A stretch of DNA of 64,000 nt from Methylomonas subterranea (GTDB lineage: Bacteria > Pseudomonadota > Gammaproteobacteria > Methylococcales > Methylomonadaceae), in contig NZ_JANIBJ010000013.1 of assembly GCF_024505185.1 (NCBI RefSeq), positions 1 to 64,000 on the forward strand, written 5' to 3'. Positions 52,611-61,930 of the stretch are shown piece after piece. Every line of letters begins with the position of its first letter. The stretch's first letter is position 1. A model generated the notes under the pieces. It worked only from the letters and a program-made list of their open reading frames with translations. It had not been told where the DNA came from and did no database searches. A program made the position numbers and the translations under genes.

Positions 52611-53369
52611 GTGTCGGGATTGAGGTTTATGGTCTTTGTGCTGTTGGTTTCGGCCGGGGCGTGGTTCGGCTGGAAACAGCTGCAAAGCCAGGATGCCGCC
52701 AGCAAGCCGATTCGTTATGTGAAGATAGAAGGTGCGTTTCAATACACCAGCAAGGACAAATTGAAACAGGTACTGACGCCGGAAATGAAGCGCGGTTTTT
52801 ACCACGCGGACATGGATACGATTCATCATTTGATTCGGGATTTACCCTTGGTGGCGCAGGTGGATGTGAAGCGGGTGTGGCCGGATGCGGTGCATATCAA
52901 GATCATCGAGCAAAAACCCATCGTGCGTTGGGGCGACAAGGCGCTACTGAACAAGCAGGGCGAGGTGTTGATACCGGAAGATATCGGCGAATTCAAAAAT
53001 TTGCCGCTGATTACCGGACCGAATGGACAGGAAAAGAAGCTGTTGGAAATCATGAAGGGCGTTTACATCGTGTTGAAGGACAAATCGATGCAATTGGCCG
53101 AGTTTCATGTCAACGACCGCCGGGCGTGGCGGATCAAGCTGGCCGACGGCCTGGAAATGCAGTTGGGCGGCAAGGCACCGCTGGAAAACATGCAGCGGTT
53201 TTTGAAGACCATGGATTTGCTGGGCGAGGAGCAAATCGCCAAGATGGCCAGCGTGGATACCCGTTATCCCAACGGCTACGCGGTAACCTGGAAGCCGGAT
53301 ACGCCTGAAATCGATTGGAAGGCAATCGCCGAGAACAACAAGAAGCAATTCAGGGAGCGCGGGCTTTAA
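52611..53369 (+). CDS. ftsQ: Cell division protein FtsQ
   Basis: The 252-aa bitopic protein begins MSGLRFMVFVLLVSAGAWFG, a short cytoplasmic tip followed directly by the transmembrane helix. A POTRA domain (about residues 38-105, with RYVKIEGAFQYTSKDKLKQV and IRDLPLVAQVDVKRVWPDAV) and a beta domain with MQRFLKTMDLL and GYAVTW follow. The cytoplasmic tail is much shorter than in enteric FtsQ. GTG 52611 was kept because the frame has only an ATG six codons later (52629), which would delete the only arginine before the helix. Confidence 0.9.
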   Translation: MSGLRFMVFVLLVSAGAWFGWKQLQSQDAASKPIRYVKIEGAFQYTSKDKLKQVLTPEMKRGFYHADMDTIHHLIRDLPLVAQVDVKRVWPDAVHIKIIEQKPIVRWGDKALLNKQGEVLIPEDIGEFKNLPLITGPNGQEKKLLEIMKGVYIVLKDKSMQLAEFHVNDRRAWRIKLADGLEMQLGGKAPLENMQRFLKTMDLLGEEQIAKMASVDTRYPNGYAVTWKPDTPEIDWKAIAENNKKQFRERGL

Positions 53370-53440
53370 GCCACGCCGACAAACCGATTTAAATCTTATT
53401 TACTTACGCCCCTAGGGGTAAACGCTTATCGAGCAAAAAA

Positions 53441-54667
53441 ATGGCCAAAAAGACAGATCGAAATTTATTAGTGGGGCTGGACATAGGTACGTCCAAAGTG
53501 GCGGCCATTGTCGGCGAGTTTCGCGGCGGCGATGAAATAGAAGTCATCGGCATAGGCACCGCACCGTCCAAGGGCTTGAAAAAAGGCATAGTGGTCAATC
53601 TGGAATCGACCGTGCATTCCATTCAGCGAGCGATCGAGGAAGCCGAGCTGATGGCCGGCTGCCAGATCAAATCCGTGTTTGCCGGTATCGCCGGCAGCCA
53701 CATCAAAAGCCTAAATTCCCACGGTATCGTGGCGATCAAGGAAAAGGAAGTCACTCAACACGACATCGACCGGGTGATCGACTCGGCGCGGGCGGTGGCG
53801 ATTCCGGCCGATCAGAAAATTCTGCATATCCTGCCTCAGGAGTTTGTGATCGACCAGCAGGAAGGCATCAAGGAGCCCATCGGCATGTCCGGCATCCGCC
53901 TGGAAGCCAAGGTGCACATGGTAACCAGCAGCGTCAGCGCCGAGCAGAACATCGTCAAATGCATCCGCCGCTGCGGGCTGGATGTGGACGACATCGTGCT
54001 GGAACAGCTGGCCTCCTGTTCGGCGGTGTTGACGGATGACGAAAAAGATCTGGGCGTCTGTTTGATCGACATCGGCGGAGGTACCACGGACATCGCCATT
54101 TTTTCCGAGGGCGCCATCAAGCATACCGCGGTGATCCCGATTGCCGGCGATCAGGTCACCAACGACATCGCGGTAGCCTTGCGGACGCCGACCAAAAACG
54201 CGGAAGAGATCAAGCGTCAACATGCCTGTGCGTTGACGGATATGGCCGATCCGCAACATATGATCGATGTGCCGAGTATCGGCGACCGCGAGCCGCGCAA
54301 AATTTCCGCGCAGAATCTGGCGGAAATCGTAGAGCCGCGTTATGAGGAATTAATGTTGTTGGTACAGGCGGAATTAAGACGGAGTGGATATGAGGATCTG
54401 ATTGCGGCCGGCATGGTCATCACCGGCGGCAGTTCGCAGATAAGAGGGTTGACCGAATTGGCGGAGGAAATCTTCCACATGCCGGTTCGCATGGGAACAC
54501 CGCTGCATGTGTCGGGATTGACCGATGTGGCGCAAAATCCGATTTATTCGACCGCGGTGGGTTTGCTGATTTACGGCAAGGACCATCATGGCCGCGCAAC
54601 GGGTTTGAACGACGGCGGAGATAATCTGTGGTCGACGATAAAGAGTTGGTTTCAAGGTAATTTTTAA
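53441..54667 (+). CDS. ftsA: Cell division protein FtsA
   Basis: The 408-aa actin-like ATPase begins with LLVGLDIGTSKVAAIVGEFR, has the SHE-type 1C region (residues about 85-160) and the phosphate-2 loop IDIGGGTTDIAIFSEGAIKH. It ends with an amphipathic membrane-targeting helix (NLWSTIKSWFQGNF). It tethers FtsZ to the membrane. It follows ftsQ by 71 bp, a gap containing the palindrome CCCCTAGGGG near 53409, which could hold a local promoter. Confidence 0.95.
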   Translation: MAKKTDRNLLVGLDIGTSKVAAIVGEFRGGDEIEVIGIGTAPSKGLKKGIVVNLESTVHSIQRAIEEAELMAGCQIKSVFAGIAGSHIKSLNSHGIVAIKEKEVTQHDIDRVIDSARAVAIPADQKILHILPQEFVIDQQEGIKEPIGMSGIRLEAKVHMVTSSVSAEQNIVKCIRRCGLDVDDIVLEQLASCSAVLTDDEKDLGVCLIDIGGGTTDIAIFSEGAIKHTAVIPIAGDQVTNDIAVALRTPTKNAEEIKRQHACALTDMADPQHMIDVPSIGDREPRKISAQNLAEIVEPRYEELMLLVQAELRRSGYEDLIAAGMVITGGSSQIRGLTELAEEIFHMPVRMGTPLHVSGLTDVAQNPIYSTAVGLLIYGKDHHGRATGLNDGGDNLWSTIKSWFQGNF

Positions 54668-54691
54668 TTTGTGTGTCTGGAGGGTGTGAAA

Positions 54692-55849
54692 ATGAAATAT
54701 GAATTAATGGACAATAGTGGCAATGCCGTTATTAAAGTCATCGGTGTCGGCGGCGGCGGCGGCAACGCGGTCAACCATATGATAGAAACCGGCATCGACG
54801 GCGTGCAATTTATTTGCGCCAACACCGATGCGCAGGCGTTGCGACAAATGCATGTCGATACCATCGTGCAACTGGGCGTGGAATTGACCAAGGGCCTGGG
54901 TGCCGGCACCCGTCCGGAAGTAGGCCGAGCCGCCGCGGAAGAGAACCGCGAGCGCATCCGCGAAGTGATAGAGGGCGCGGACATGGTGTTTTTGACGGCC
55001 GGCATGGGCGGCGGCACCGGTACCGGCGCAATTACCGTGTTTGCCGAGGAAGCCAAGGAAATGGGAGTGCTGACCGTTGCCGTGGTTTCGAAACCCTTCG
55101 ATTTCGAAGGCACCAAGAAAAAAGCCGTGGCCGAGAACGGTTTGCGCGAACTGGAAAAACTGGTCGACTCCCTGATCATCATTCCCAACCAAAAACTGCT
55201 GCCGACCCTGGGCAACAACCGTTCCCTGGTCGATTCGTTTCGGGTGGCAAACGACGTATTGCTGGACGCGGTGCAGGGCATTACCGAGCTGATCACCCAC
55301 CCCGGCCTGATGAACGTCGACTTCGCCGACGTCCGTACCGTGATGTCCAACATGGGTAGCGCAATTATGGGTACCGGCGTCGCCAGCGGCGAAAACCGCG
55401 CCCGCCTGGCGGCCGAAAAAGCCATCGCCTGCCCGCTATTGGAGGACATCAACCTGCAAGGCGCGCGCGGCATTCTGGTCAACGTCACCTCCAACGGCGA
55501 CTTGGGTCTGAACGAGTTCGACGAAATCGGCAGCATCATGCATGCCTTCGCCTCCGATGACGCCGACATCAAAATCGGCATGGCGGTCAATCCCGCCATG
55601 GGTACCGAAGTCAAAGTCACGGTGGTGGCGACCGGCATGGGCGAAAAAGTCAAGGCCGCCGCGCCGATCAAATTGGTACCCAAGGTCGCCGCCGGCGAAG
55701 TCAGCTACGATCAGCTGGACAAGCCGACCGTGATCCGGAATCAAAGACCGGATGCGACCCGGGAAACCCGTTTCGGCGCCCAGCCGCGTTCCGATGCCGA
55801 CCTGGAGTATCTGGACGTTCCGGCCTTTTTGAGGCGTCAGGCGGACTAA
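54692..55849 (+). CDS. ftsZ: Cell division tubulin FtsZ
   Basis: The start ATG at 54692 ([20 protein letters not shown]) follows GGAGGG about 8 bases upstream; earlier codons in the frame (54671) are part of that leader. The 385-aa GTPase has the glycine-rich [13 protein letters not shown], the tubulin signature [15 protein letters not shown] (about residues 103-117) and the T7 loop region [13 protein letters not shown]. The conserved C-terminal peptide ends [14 protein letters not shown] and binds FtsA and ZipA. A hairpin and T-rich run follow. Confidence 0.96.
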   Translation: MKYELMDNSGNAVIKVIGVGGGGGNAVNHMIETGIDGVQFICANTDAQALRQMHVDTIVQLGVELTKGLGAGTRPEVGRAAAEENRERIREVIEGADMVFLTAGMGGGTGTGAITVFAEEAKEMGVLTVAVVSKPFDFEGTKKKAVAENGLRELEKLVDSLIIIPNQKLLPTLGNNRSLVDSFRVANDVLLDAVQGITELITHPGLMNVDFADVRTVMSNMGSAIMGTGVASGENRARLAAEKAIACPLLEDINLQGARGILVNVTSNGDLGLNEFDEIGSIMHAFASDDADIKIGMAVNPAMGTEVKVTVVATGMGEKVKAAAPIKLVPKVAAGEVSYDQLDKPTVIRNQRPDATRETRFGAQPRSDADLEYLDVPAFLRRQAD

Positions 55850-55867
55850 ATGCCCGTCTAAGCTTAT

Positions 55868-55917
55868 GGGGAGCTGCCATACGAAATATGGTAGACTTCC
55901 CCGCTTTGTTTTATTTA
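55868..55917 (+). terminator. Hairpin with T-rich tail between ftsZ and lpxC
   Basis: GGGGAG, CTGCCATA, a CGAAA loop, TATGGTAG, then CTTCCCC form a two-part stem (55868-55902), followed by GCTTTGTTTTATTTAT. It sits 18 bp past the ftsZ stop and 15 bp before lpxC. It may terminate part of the ftsZ transcript or act as an attenuator. Confidence 0.6.
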
Positions 55918-55931
55918 TCTGCCGGCATTTC

Positions 55932-56858
55932 ATGATCAAACAACGCACTCTCAAAAACACCATTCGGGCCACTGGCGTTGGCTTGCACACGGGCGACAAA
56001 GTCTATTTGACCCTGCACCCGGCCGAAGCCAACAGCGGTATCCGCTTCCGGCGCGTCGATCTGGAAACCCCGGTGACCATAGAAGCCCGTCCGGAAAATG
56101 TGGGCGAAACCAAGCTCTCCACCACCCTGACCAGCGGCAGTGTCAAAGTCTCCACGGTGGAACATTTGCTGTCCGCCATGGCCGGCCTAGGCATAGACAA
56201 CGCGGTCATCGACGTCAGCGCCCCGGAAGTCCCCATCATGGACGGCAGCGCCGGGCCTTTTGTGTTTTTGCTGCAATCGGCGGGCGTGGTGGAACAGGAC
56301 GCTCCCAAGCGCTACATTCGCATCAAGCGGCCGATTCGGGTGGAAGACGCGGACAAATGGGCGGCATTCGAGCCTTTTGACGGCTTCAAGGTCACATTTA
56401 CCATCGATTTCGAACATCCGGCCTTTTCCGAGCATCTGAAAACGGCGGTGATGGATTTTTCCTCCACCACCTTCGTCAAGGAAGTCAGCCGCGCCCGCAC
56501 CTTCGGCTTTATGCGCGACATTGAGTTTTTGCGGGAAAACAATCTGGCCCTGGGAGGCAGCCTGGACAACGCCATCGTGGTCGACGACGATAAGGTTTTG
56601 AACGAAGACGGCCTGCGTTATGCCGACGAGTTCGTCAAACACAAAATACTCGACGCCATCGGTGACCTGTATCTATTGGGTCATAGCCTGATCGGCGAAT
56701 ATCAGGGCTTCAAATCCGGCCATGCCCTGAACAACAAACTGCTGCTGACCTTGCTGGAAAACAAAGATGCCTGGGAAATGGTCAGCTTCGAAAATGCCGG
56801 CGATGCGCCGATTTCCTACATGCGTTCCGCTCAGTCGGCCGCTCCGACAGCCGGATAA
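55932..56858 (+). CDS. lpxC: UDP-3-O-acyl-GlcNAc deacetylase LpxC
   Basis: The start ATG at 55932 ([20 protein letters not shown]) gives 308 aa; the frame opens earlier at 55866, but that part overlaps the hairpin. Zinc-ligand motifs are [11 protein letters not shown] (His near residue 79) and [15 protein letters not shown] (His and Asp near 238-242). The fingerprint [12 protein letters not shown] and [19 protein letters not shown] are also present. It performs the committed step of lipid A synthesis, completing the dcw cluster as in E. coli. Confidence 0.95.
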   Translation: MIKQRTLKNTIRATGVGLHTGDKVYLTLHPAEANSGIRFRRVDLETPVTIEARPENVGETKLSTTLTSGSVKVSTVEHLLSAMAGLGIDNAVIDVSAPEVPIMDGSAGPFVFLLQSAGVVEQDAPKRYIRIKRPIRVEDADKWAAFEPFDGFKVTFTIDFEHPAFSEHLKTAVMDFSSTTFVKEVSRARTFGFMRDIEFLRENNLALGGSLDNAIVVDDDKVLNEDGLRYADEFVKHKILDAIGDLYLLGHSLIGEYQGFKSGHALNNKLLLTLLENKDAWEMVSFENAGDAPISYMRSAQSAAPTAG

Positions 56859-56882
56859 GCCCTCCTCCCCGCGCCTGCGTTT

Positions 56883-56908
56883 AAAACCGCGCCCGGTCAA
56901 GCGGTTTT
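56883..56908. terminator. Candidate hairpin between lpxC and dciA
   Basis: AAAACCGC (56883-56890) pairs with GCGGTTTT (56901-56908) around a 10-base loop. On the minus strand it runs into the end of dciA, and T-rich bases flank both arms. Termination in either direction is possible but weak. Confidence 0.35.
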
Positions 56909-57358
56909 AGACCTCAGGCGCTTCCTCAGCGTGCGGCCCAATTTGGCCAGGGCGCCGTCCAGCGCGTCGGCGCTATTTTCCTCCAGCTTGCCGAAAAGCC
57001 CATCCACGGTTGCGGCGGAAGGCAGACGGCAGCCGCGATGACTTGCAGCCGGCGCGGGCGGCAAGGATAGCTTGACCTGAACCCTTTCAACCCGCCTTCC
57101 CGTGGCCCGCAAATTCTTGAGTATTTCCTCTGCAAAAAAACGGATTTGCGAAGCCCAAACGGCGGAATCGGTATACACTAGTAAGCGAGTGGTAGCCAGT
57201 ACGCAATGCGTGGCGTGCGTGGCAATGTCCGCGGGCAAACTGTGCCGTACTTCGTTTAGCAATTGCGCTTGTTCGGTTATTTTCCGCAGACACATTGCCA
57301 ACGGTTTGCCATTTAAGTCCATAACAGACTTAAACAGTGGTTTTTCTGAGTGATTCAT
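56897..57358 (-). CDS. dciA: DciA-type replicative helicase loader (DUF721)
   Basis: The 153-aa protein carries a DUF721/DciA N-terminal domain (about residues 10-105) with QAQLLNEVRHSLPADIATHA, TTRLLVYTDSAVWASQIRFF and GRRVERVQVKLSLP. This is the ancestral loader of DnaB in bacteria lacking DnaC. The C-terminal tail is basic (KLGRTLRKRLRSKTA). Location beside lpxC on the opposite strand is usual for this gene in gammaproteobacteria. Confidence 0.85.
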   Translation of the reverse strand: MNHSEKPLFKSVMDLNGKPLAMCLRKITEQAQLLNEVRHSLPADIATHATHCVLATTRLLVYTDSAVWASQIRFFAEEILKNLRATGRRVERVQVKLSLPPAPAASHRGCRLPSAATVDGLFGKLEENSADALDGALAKLGRTLRKRLRSKTA

Positions 57359-57395
57359 AATCGTCCTAGCAACTTAAGCAACCGGTAACTTTACA

Positions 57396-59174
57396 ATGAA
57401 AACTTTTTTGAAGACCATTTTGATAGACGCCGACTATCAACCGGTCAGGCTGTTGGCCCTGCTTAGAAAAGTTCAGGCCCAATACCGGCACATCCCGGCC
57501 GCGGCGATAGACATTCTGGCCGAGGCATTGCAAATTCCCCGGGCGCAAATCATCGCGGTGGTGGAATTTTACAGTTTTCTGCACTTAACACCACAAGGCC
57601 GCTACGACATCCTGATCAGCGACTCGATCACCGATCATATGCTGGACAAGGAAAATATTCTGGGCTATCTGTCCAGCATGCTGAAAGTCGACGTCGGCGA
57701 AGTACGCGCCGATGGTTTGGTCAGCCTGAACAACACTTCCTGTACCGGCATGTGCGATCAAGGTCCGGCGGGATTGGTCAACGGCTTGCCGCTAACCCGC
57801 CTGGACCGGCCCAGAATCGACGAAATTGCCGCCTTGATCGAACAGCAGCGCGATATTTCCGATTGGCCGGCTTATTTGTTTGCCGTCGAAGACAATTTAC
57901 ACAAGGCAGGCTTGTTGCTCAACGCGCCCATTGAAAAAGGAGCCGCCATTCAAGCCGCCCTTGACCGGGGCCTTGAGGCCACGCTGGCGGAATTGGATCG
58001 CTCGGGTCTGCGGGGCAGGGGCGGAGCGGGCTTTAAAACCGCCGCAAAATGGCGTTTTTGCGCGGAAGAATCGGCGGAAAGGCATTATGTGGTGTGCAAC
58101 GCCGACGAAGGCGAACCCGGTACATTTAAGGATAGGGTGTTGCTAAACATGCATGCCGACCAGGTTTTCGAAGGCATGACGCTGGCAGCCGCCATCATCG
58201 GCGCCAAACAAGGTTTTTTATATCTGCGCGGCGAATATCTGCATCTGTACGACAAATTGCAAGCCGTTCTCGAACAGCGCCGCGCCACGGGGCTGTTGGG
58301 CGACAATATTCTGGGCCGCGGGCTGGAATTCGATATCGAAATTTGCCTGGGCGCCGGCGCCTATATCTGCGGTGAGGAATCGGCTCTGATCGAATCCCTG
58401 GAAGGCAAACCCGGCATTCCGCGCAATCGCCCGCCTTATCCGGTCACTAGCGGTTATTTGAACCAACCCACCATCGTCAATAACGTGGAAACCTTTCTGG
58501 CCGCCGCCAAAATCGCCGTGTTGGGCGGCGACTGGTTTGCCGGCTTCGGCACCGAAAAATCTGCCGGCAGCAAGATTTTAAGTATCTGCGGAGACTGCGC
58601 CCGTCCCGGTATTTACGAATACCCGTTCGGTATCGCCATCGAACAAATCCTGCACGACTGCGGTGCCACGGATGTACTGGGCGTGCAAATCGGCGGCCCT
58701 TCCGGCACTTTTATTTCCAACCAGGAATTCAAGCGCCAACTCGCTTTCGAAGATTTGGCCACCGGCGGCTCGTTCATCGTCTTCAACAACAGCCGCAACG
58801 TGTTGGACATCGCGCAAAATTTCACCCACTTTTTTGCGCACGAAAGCTGCGGATTCTGCACACCCTGCCGGGTCGGCACCTCGCTGTTGAAAAAGCAGTT
58901 GGATAAAATCATCGATGGTCACGGCTCGGCCGGCGATGTCGCGGAACTGGAAAGCTTGTGTCAACTGGTCAAAAACTACAGCCATTGCGGTCTGGGGCAG
59001 ACCGCCGCCAATCCGATTCTGACCACCTTGCAGCGTTATCCGGATCTGTATCAAAATCGCTTGAAAAATATCAGCTACGAGCCCGGTTTCGATTTGGACG
59101 GCGCACTGGAAATCGCCCGGCGCATGGCGCGACGCAACGACGCCGGCGCGCACTTATCGCAAGTGGAGGAATGA
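57396..59174 (+). CDS. hoxF: NAD-reducing hydrogenase diaphorase subunit HoxF
   Basis: The 592-aa protein joins a NuoE/HoxE-like N-terminal domain (about residues 1-150) to a NuoF-like diaphorase (about 155-592). The latter has the FMN/NAD loop GRGGAGFKTAAKW (207-219), YVVCNADEGEPGTFKDR and a C-terminal [4Fe-4S] motif HESCGFCTPCRVGT with SHCGLGQ. The N-terminal domain has one Cys pair (C116 and C120 in TSCTGMC) but no counterpart of the first pair expected for a thioredoxin-like [2Fe-2S] cluster. It transfers electrons between NAD+ and the Fe-S chain of the hydrogenase. It starts a tight hox operon; a separate hoxE is not needed. Confidence 0.93.
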   Translation: MKTFLKTILIDADYQPVRLLALLRKVQAQYRHIPAAAIDILAEALQIPRAQIIAVVEFYSFLHLTPQGRYDILISDSITDHMLDKENILGYLSSMLKVDVGEVRADGLVSLNNTSCTGMCDQGPAGLVNGLPLTRLDRPRIDEIAALIEQQRDISDWPAYLFAVEDNLHKAGLLLNAPIEKGAAIQAALDRGLEATLAELDRSGLRGRGGAGFKTAAKWRFCAEESAERHYVVCNADEGEPGTFKDRVLLNMHADQVFEGMTLAAAIIGAKQGFLYLRGEYLHLYDKLQAVLEQRRATGLLGDNILGRGLEFDIEICLGAGAYICGEESALIESLEGKPGIPRNRPPYPVTSGYLNQPTIVNNVETFLAAAKIAVLGGDWFAGFGTEKSAGSKILSICGDCARPGIYEYPFGIAIEQILHDCGATDVLGVQIGGPSGTFISNQEFKRQLAFEDLATGGSFIVFNNSRNVLDIAQNFTHFFAHESCGFCTPCRVGTSLLKKQLDKIIDGHGSAGDVAELESLCQLVKNYSHCGLGQTAANPILTTLQRYPDLYQNRLKNISYEPGFDLDGALEIARRMARRNDAGAHLSQVEE

Positions 59175-59175
59175 C

Positions 59176-59895
59176 ATGACAGGCACTATCGACATAGACG
59201 GTCAAAGCATACCGTTCGAGGACGGCCAAACCATCATCGAAGCCGCCACGGCGGCCGGGGTGTATATCCCGCATTTGTGCCACCGGCCCGGCTATACGCC
59301 GCACGGCAGCTGCAAACTATGCACGGTCAAGGTCAACGGCCGTAATTGCTCGGCCTGCACCTTTCCGGCCACGGACGGACAAACCGTCATCAACAATAGC
59401 GATGAGTTGGAACAGGACCGACGCCGCATCACTCAGATGTTGTTCGTGGAAGGCAATCATATGTGTCCCTCCTGCGAAAAATCCGGCAATTGCCAATTGC
59501 AGGGCGTGGCTTATCACTTGAACATGCTGGACAACCACTACCCGCATTTTTATCCGCGCCGGGAAATGGACGCTTCACATCCGGATATTCTGATCGACCA
59601 CAACCGCTGCATTTTCTGCAACCTTTGCGTGCGCGCCAGCAAGGAAAAAGACGGCAAAAACGTGTTCGGTATCGCCGGCCGCGGCATCAACAAACGTTTG
59701 ATCGTCAATTCGCCCAGCGGGCAATTGAAGGACAGCAACATGAGCATCGAAGATTGCGCGGCCCACATCTGCCCGACCGGCGCCATATTGATCAAGCGCA
59801 CCGGTTACCAAGTACCCATAGGCCAGCGCATTTACGACCAAAAGCACATCAGCGAAGTGGCATTAGCCCAGGAGAATGCTCATGGCCAAGATTAA
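59176..59895 (+). CDS. hoxU: NAD-reducing hydrogenase Fe-S subunit HoxU
   Basis: The 239-aa protein matches the N-terminal region of NuoG. It has a plant-ferredoxin-type [2Fe-2S] motif (CHRPGYTPHGSCKLC with a later C), a His-Cys3 [4Fe-4S] segment (HMCPSCEKSGNCQL) and two 4Fe-4S binding loops (NRCIFCNLCVRA and EDCAAHICPTGA). It passes electrons between the hydrogenase HoxYH and the HoxF flavin site. It starts two bases after hoxF and overlaps hoxY. Confidence 0.93.
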   Translation: MTGTIDIDGQSIPFEDGQTIIEAATAAGVYIPHLCHRPGYTPHGSCKLCTVKVNGRNCSACTFPATDGQTVINNSDELEQDRRRITQMLFVEGNHMCPSCEKSGNCQLQGVAYHLNMLDNHYPHFYPRREMDASHPDILIDHNRCIFCNLCVRASKEKDGKNVFGIAGRGINKRLIVNSPSGQLKDSNMSIEDCAAHICPTGAILIKRTGYQVPIGQRIYDQKHISEVALAQENAHGQD

Positions 59896-60418
59896 AGTTG
59901 CCACGACCTCGCTGGCCGGCTGCTTCGGCTGCCACATGTCATTCCTGGATCTGGATGAACGACTAGTGACGCTGGCCGAGGTAGCCGAATTCGATCGCTC
60001 GCCCATTACCGACATAGAACATTGCGGCCCGTGCGACATCGGCCTGATCGAAGGCGGGGTGTGTAATTCCGAAAACGTGCACGTGCTGCGCGAATTTCGC
60101 AAGAATTGTAAAATTCTGGTTGCCGTGGGCGCCTGCGCCATCAACGGCGGACTTCCGGCCATGCGCAACCATATTGCCTTGGAAGATTGTTTGCTGGAAG
60201 CCTACCGCGACGGCATCGGGGTCGAGAACGCCCAGATTCCCAGCGACCCTGAACTGCCGTTGCTGCTAGACAAGGTGCGCCCCATTCACGAAGTCGTCAA
60301 AGTCGATTATTTCCTGCCGGGTTGTCCGCCTTCCGCCGACGTATTCTGGAGTTTTCTGACCGCGCTGCTGGAAGGCCGTCAACCGGCTTTGCCTTATGAA
60401 TTAGTCCATTACGACTGA
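59882..60418 (+). CDS. hoxY: NAD-reducing hydrogenase small subunit HoxY
   Basis: The start ATG at 59882 has GGAG seven bases upstream; an ATG at 59876 is less well placed. The 178-aa protein has the proximal cluster motif (C14 and C17 in GCFGCHMSF), HCGPCDIGLIEG, VAVGACAINGG and the PGCPPSADVFW end of [NiFe] small subunits. It holds the proximal Fe-S cluster next to the active site. It overlaps hoxU by 14 bp and precedes hoxH by 12 bp. Confidence 0.93.
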   Translation: MAKIKVATTSLAGCFGCHMSFLDLDERLVTLAEVAEFDRSPITDIEHCGPCDIGLIEGGVCNSENVHVLREFRKNCKILVAVGACAINGGLPAMRNHIALEDCLLEAYRDGIGVENAQIPSDPELPLLLDKVRPIHEVVKVDYFLPGCPPSADVFWSFLTALLEGRQPALPYELVHYD

Positions 60419-60430
60419 TAAGGAACCGTT

Positions 60431-61921
60431 ATGTACGAACATCTGGAAACCGCCCAAAACCCCGCCAACCTGAAACGCGTGGTTGTCGATCCTGTCTCCC
60501 GCGTCGAAGGCCACGGCAAGGTCACCTTATTGCTGGACGAAAACGACAAAGTGCAACAGGCTCGCCTGCATATCGTCGAATTTCGCGGCTTCGAGAAGTT
60601 CATTCAGGGCCGACCCTACTGGGAATTGCCGGTACTGGTACAGCGTTTGTGCGGCATTTGCCCGGTCAGCCACCATCTGGCCGCCGCCAAGGCCATCGAT
60701 CAATTGGTCGGCGTCGATCCCGCCAACCTGCCGCCCGCGGCCGACAAACTGCGCCGCTTGCTGCATTTCGGCCAAGTGCTGCAATCGCATGCGCTGCACT
60801 TTTTCCATCTGTCCAGCCCTGACTTACTGTTCGGTTTCGAAAGCGATATCGGCAAACGCAACATCATCGCCGTATTGGGCGACTATCCGGACATAGGACT
60901 GCAAGGCGTCAAGTTGCGCAAATACGGCCAGGAAGTGATCCGCATGGTGTCCGGTAAGCGGGTGCACGGTACCGGTGCGGTTGCCGGCGGCATGAATAAA
61001 GCCTTGAGCAAGGAGGAACGCGATTACCTGTTGCGGGACATCGAGCAAATTATCGCCTGGGCCGACGCTTCGGTGGCCTTGATCAAAAAAGTCCACACCG
61101 CTAATCTACCGTATTACGACGATTTCGCCACCATACGCAGCAATTATCTCGGTTTGGTCAAGCCCAACGGCGCGCTGGAACTGTATCACGGCGGCATCCG
61201 GGCCAAAAACGATAAGGGCGAAACCATTGTCGATCACTTCGATTATTGCAACTATACCGATTTGATCCGCGAAGAAGTGCGTTCCTGGAGCTACATGAAA
61301 TTCCCCTACCTGACGTCCATCGGCAAGGCGGACGGTTGGTATCGTGTCGGCCCCTTGGCGCGGGTGAACAACTGCGACTTTATCGATACGCCGTTGGCGG
61401 AAGCCGCCCGCGTGGACTTTAAACAACACAGCCCGGAAGTCATGGTACACAGTACGCTGGCCTTCCATTGGGCTCGCCTGATCGAATTACTGCATTGCGC
61501 CGAAAGCATCAATACCCTGCTGCACGATCCGGATGTGATGAGCAGCGATCTGATAGCCAAGGGCGAAAAACGCTACGAGGGCATAGGTGTCATCGAAGCG
61601 CCGCGCGGTACACTGTTTCATCATTACCAGGTCGACGAAAACGACATCGTCACCAAGGCCAACCTGATCGTATCGACCACCAGCAACAACATGGGCATGA
61701 ACGAATCGGTGCGGCAAGTGGCGGCGGAATATCTATCCGGCCGGGAATTGACCGAGCCGCTGCTGAACAATCTGGAAGTGGCGATTCGGGCTTACGACCC
61801 TTGTCTGTCCTGCGCCACGCACGCGGTGGGTAAAATGCCGCTGCAACTGGAATTGCTCGATGCCCAAGGCGACATGATAGGGCGCCTGGTGCGGCACAGT
61901 GACGGCAGTTTCGAACATTAA
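60431..61921 (+). CDS. hoxH: NAD-reducing hydrogenase large subunit HoxH
   Basis: The 496-aa [NiFe] subunit has VDPVSRVEGHGKVTLLLDEN near its start. The L1 motif QRLCGICPVSHH is near residue 73 and the L2 motif DPCLSCATH spans residues 456-464, so all four Cys ligands of the Ni-Fe site are present. A 32-residue tail after H464 (AVGKMPLQLELLDAQGDMIG and onwards) is expected to be removed by HoxW after nickel insertion. It catalyses H2 oxidation or proton reduction. It is followed by hoxW; hyp maturation genes are not in the window. Confidence 0.95.
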   Translation: MYEHLETAQNPANLKRVVVDPVSRVEGHGKVTLLLDENDKVQQARLHIVEFRGFEKFIQGRPYWELPVLVQRLCGICPVSHHLAAAKAIDQLVGVDPANLPPAADKLRRLLHFGQVLQSHALHFFHLSSPDLLFGFESDIGKRNIIAVLGDYPDIGLQGVKLRKYGQEVIRMVSGKRVHGTGAVAGGMNKALSKEERDYLLRDIEQIIAWADASVALIKKVHTANLPYYDDFATIRSNYLGLVKPNGALELYHGGIRAKNDKGETIVDHFDYCNYTDLIREEVRSWSYMKFPYLTSIGKADGWYRVGPLARVNNCDFIDTPLAEAARVDFKQHSPEVMVHSTLAFHWARLIELLHCAESINTLLHDPDVMSSDLIAKGEKRYEGIGVIEAPRGTLFHHYQVDENDIVTKANLIVSTTSNNMGMNESVRQVAAEYLSGRELTEPLLNNLEVAIRAYDPCLSCATHAVGKMPLQLELLDAQGDMIGRLVRHSDGSFEH

Positions 61922-61930
61922 GCCGCCGGC

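Noticed and set aside
54664-55683. 339-codon frame opposite ftsZ
   Set aside because: Ser/Pro/Thr-rich shadow of ftsZ caused by GC-rich third positions.
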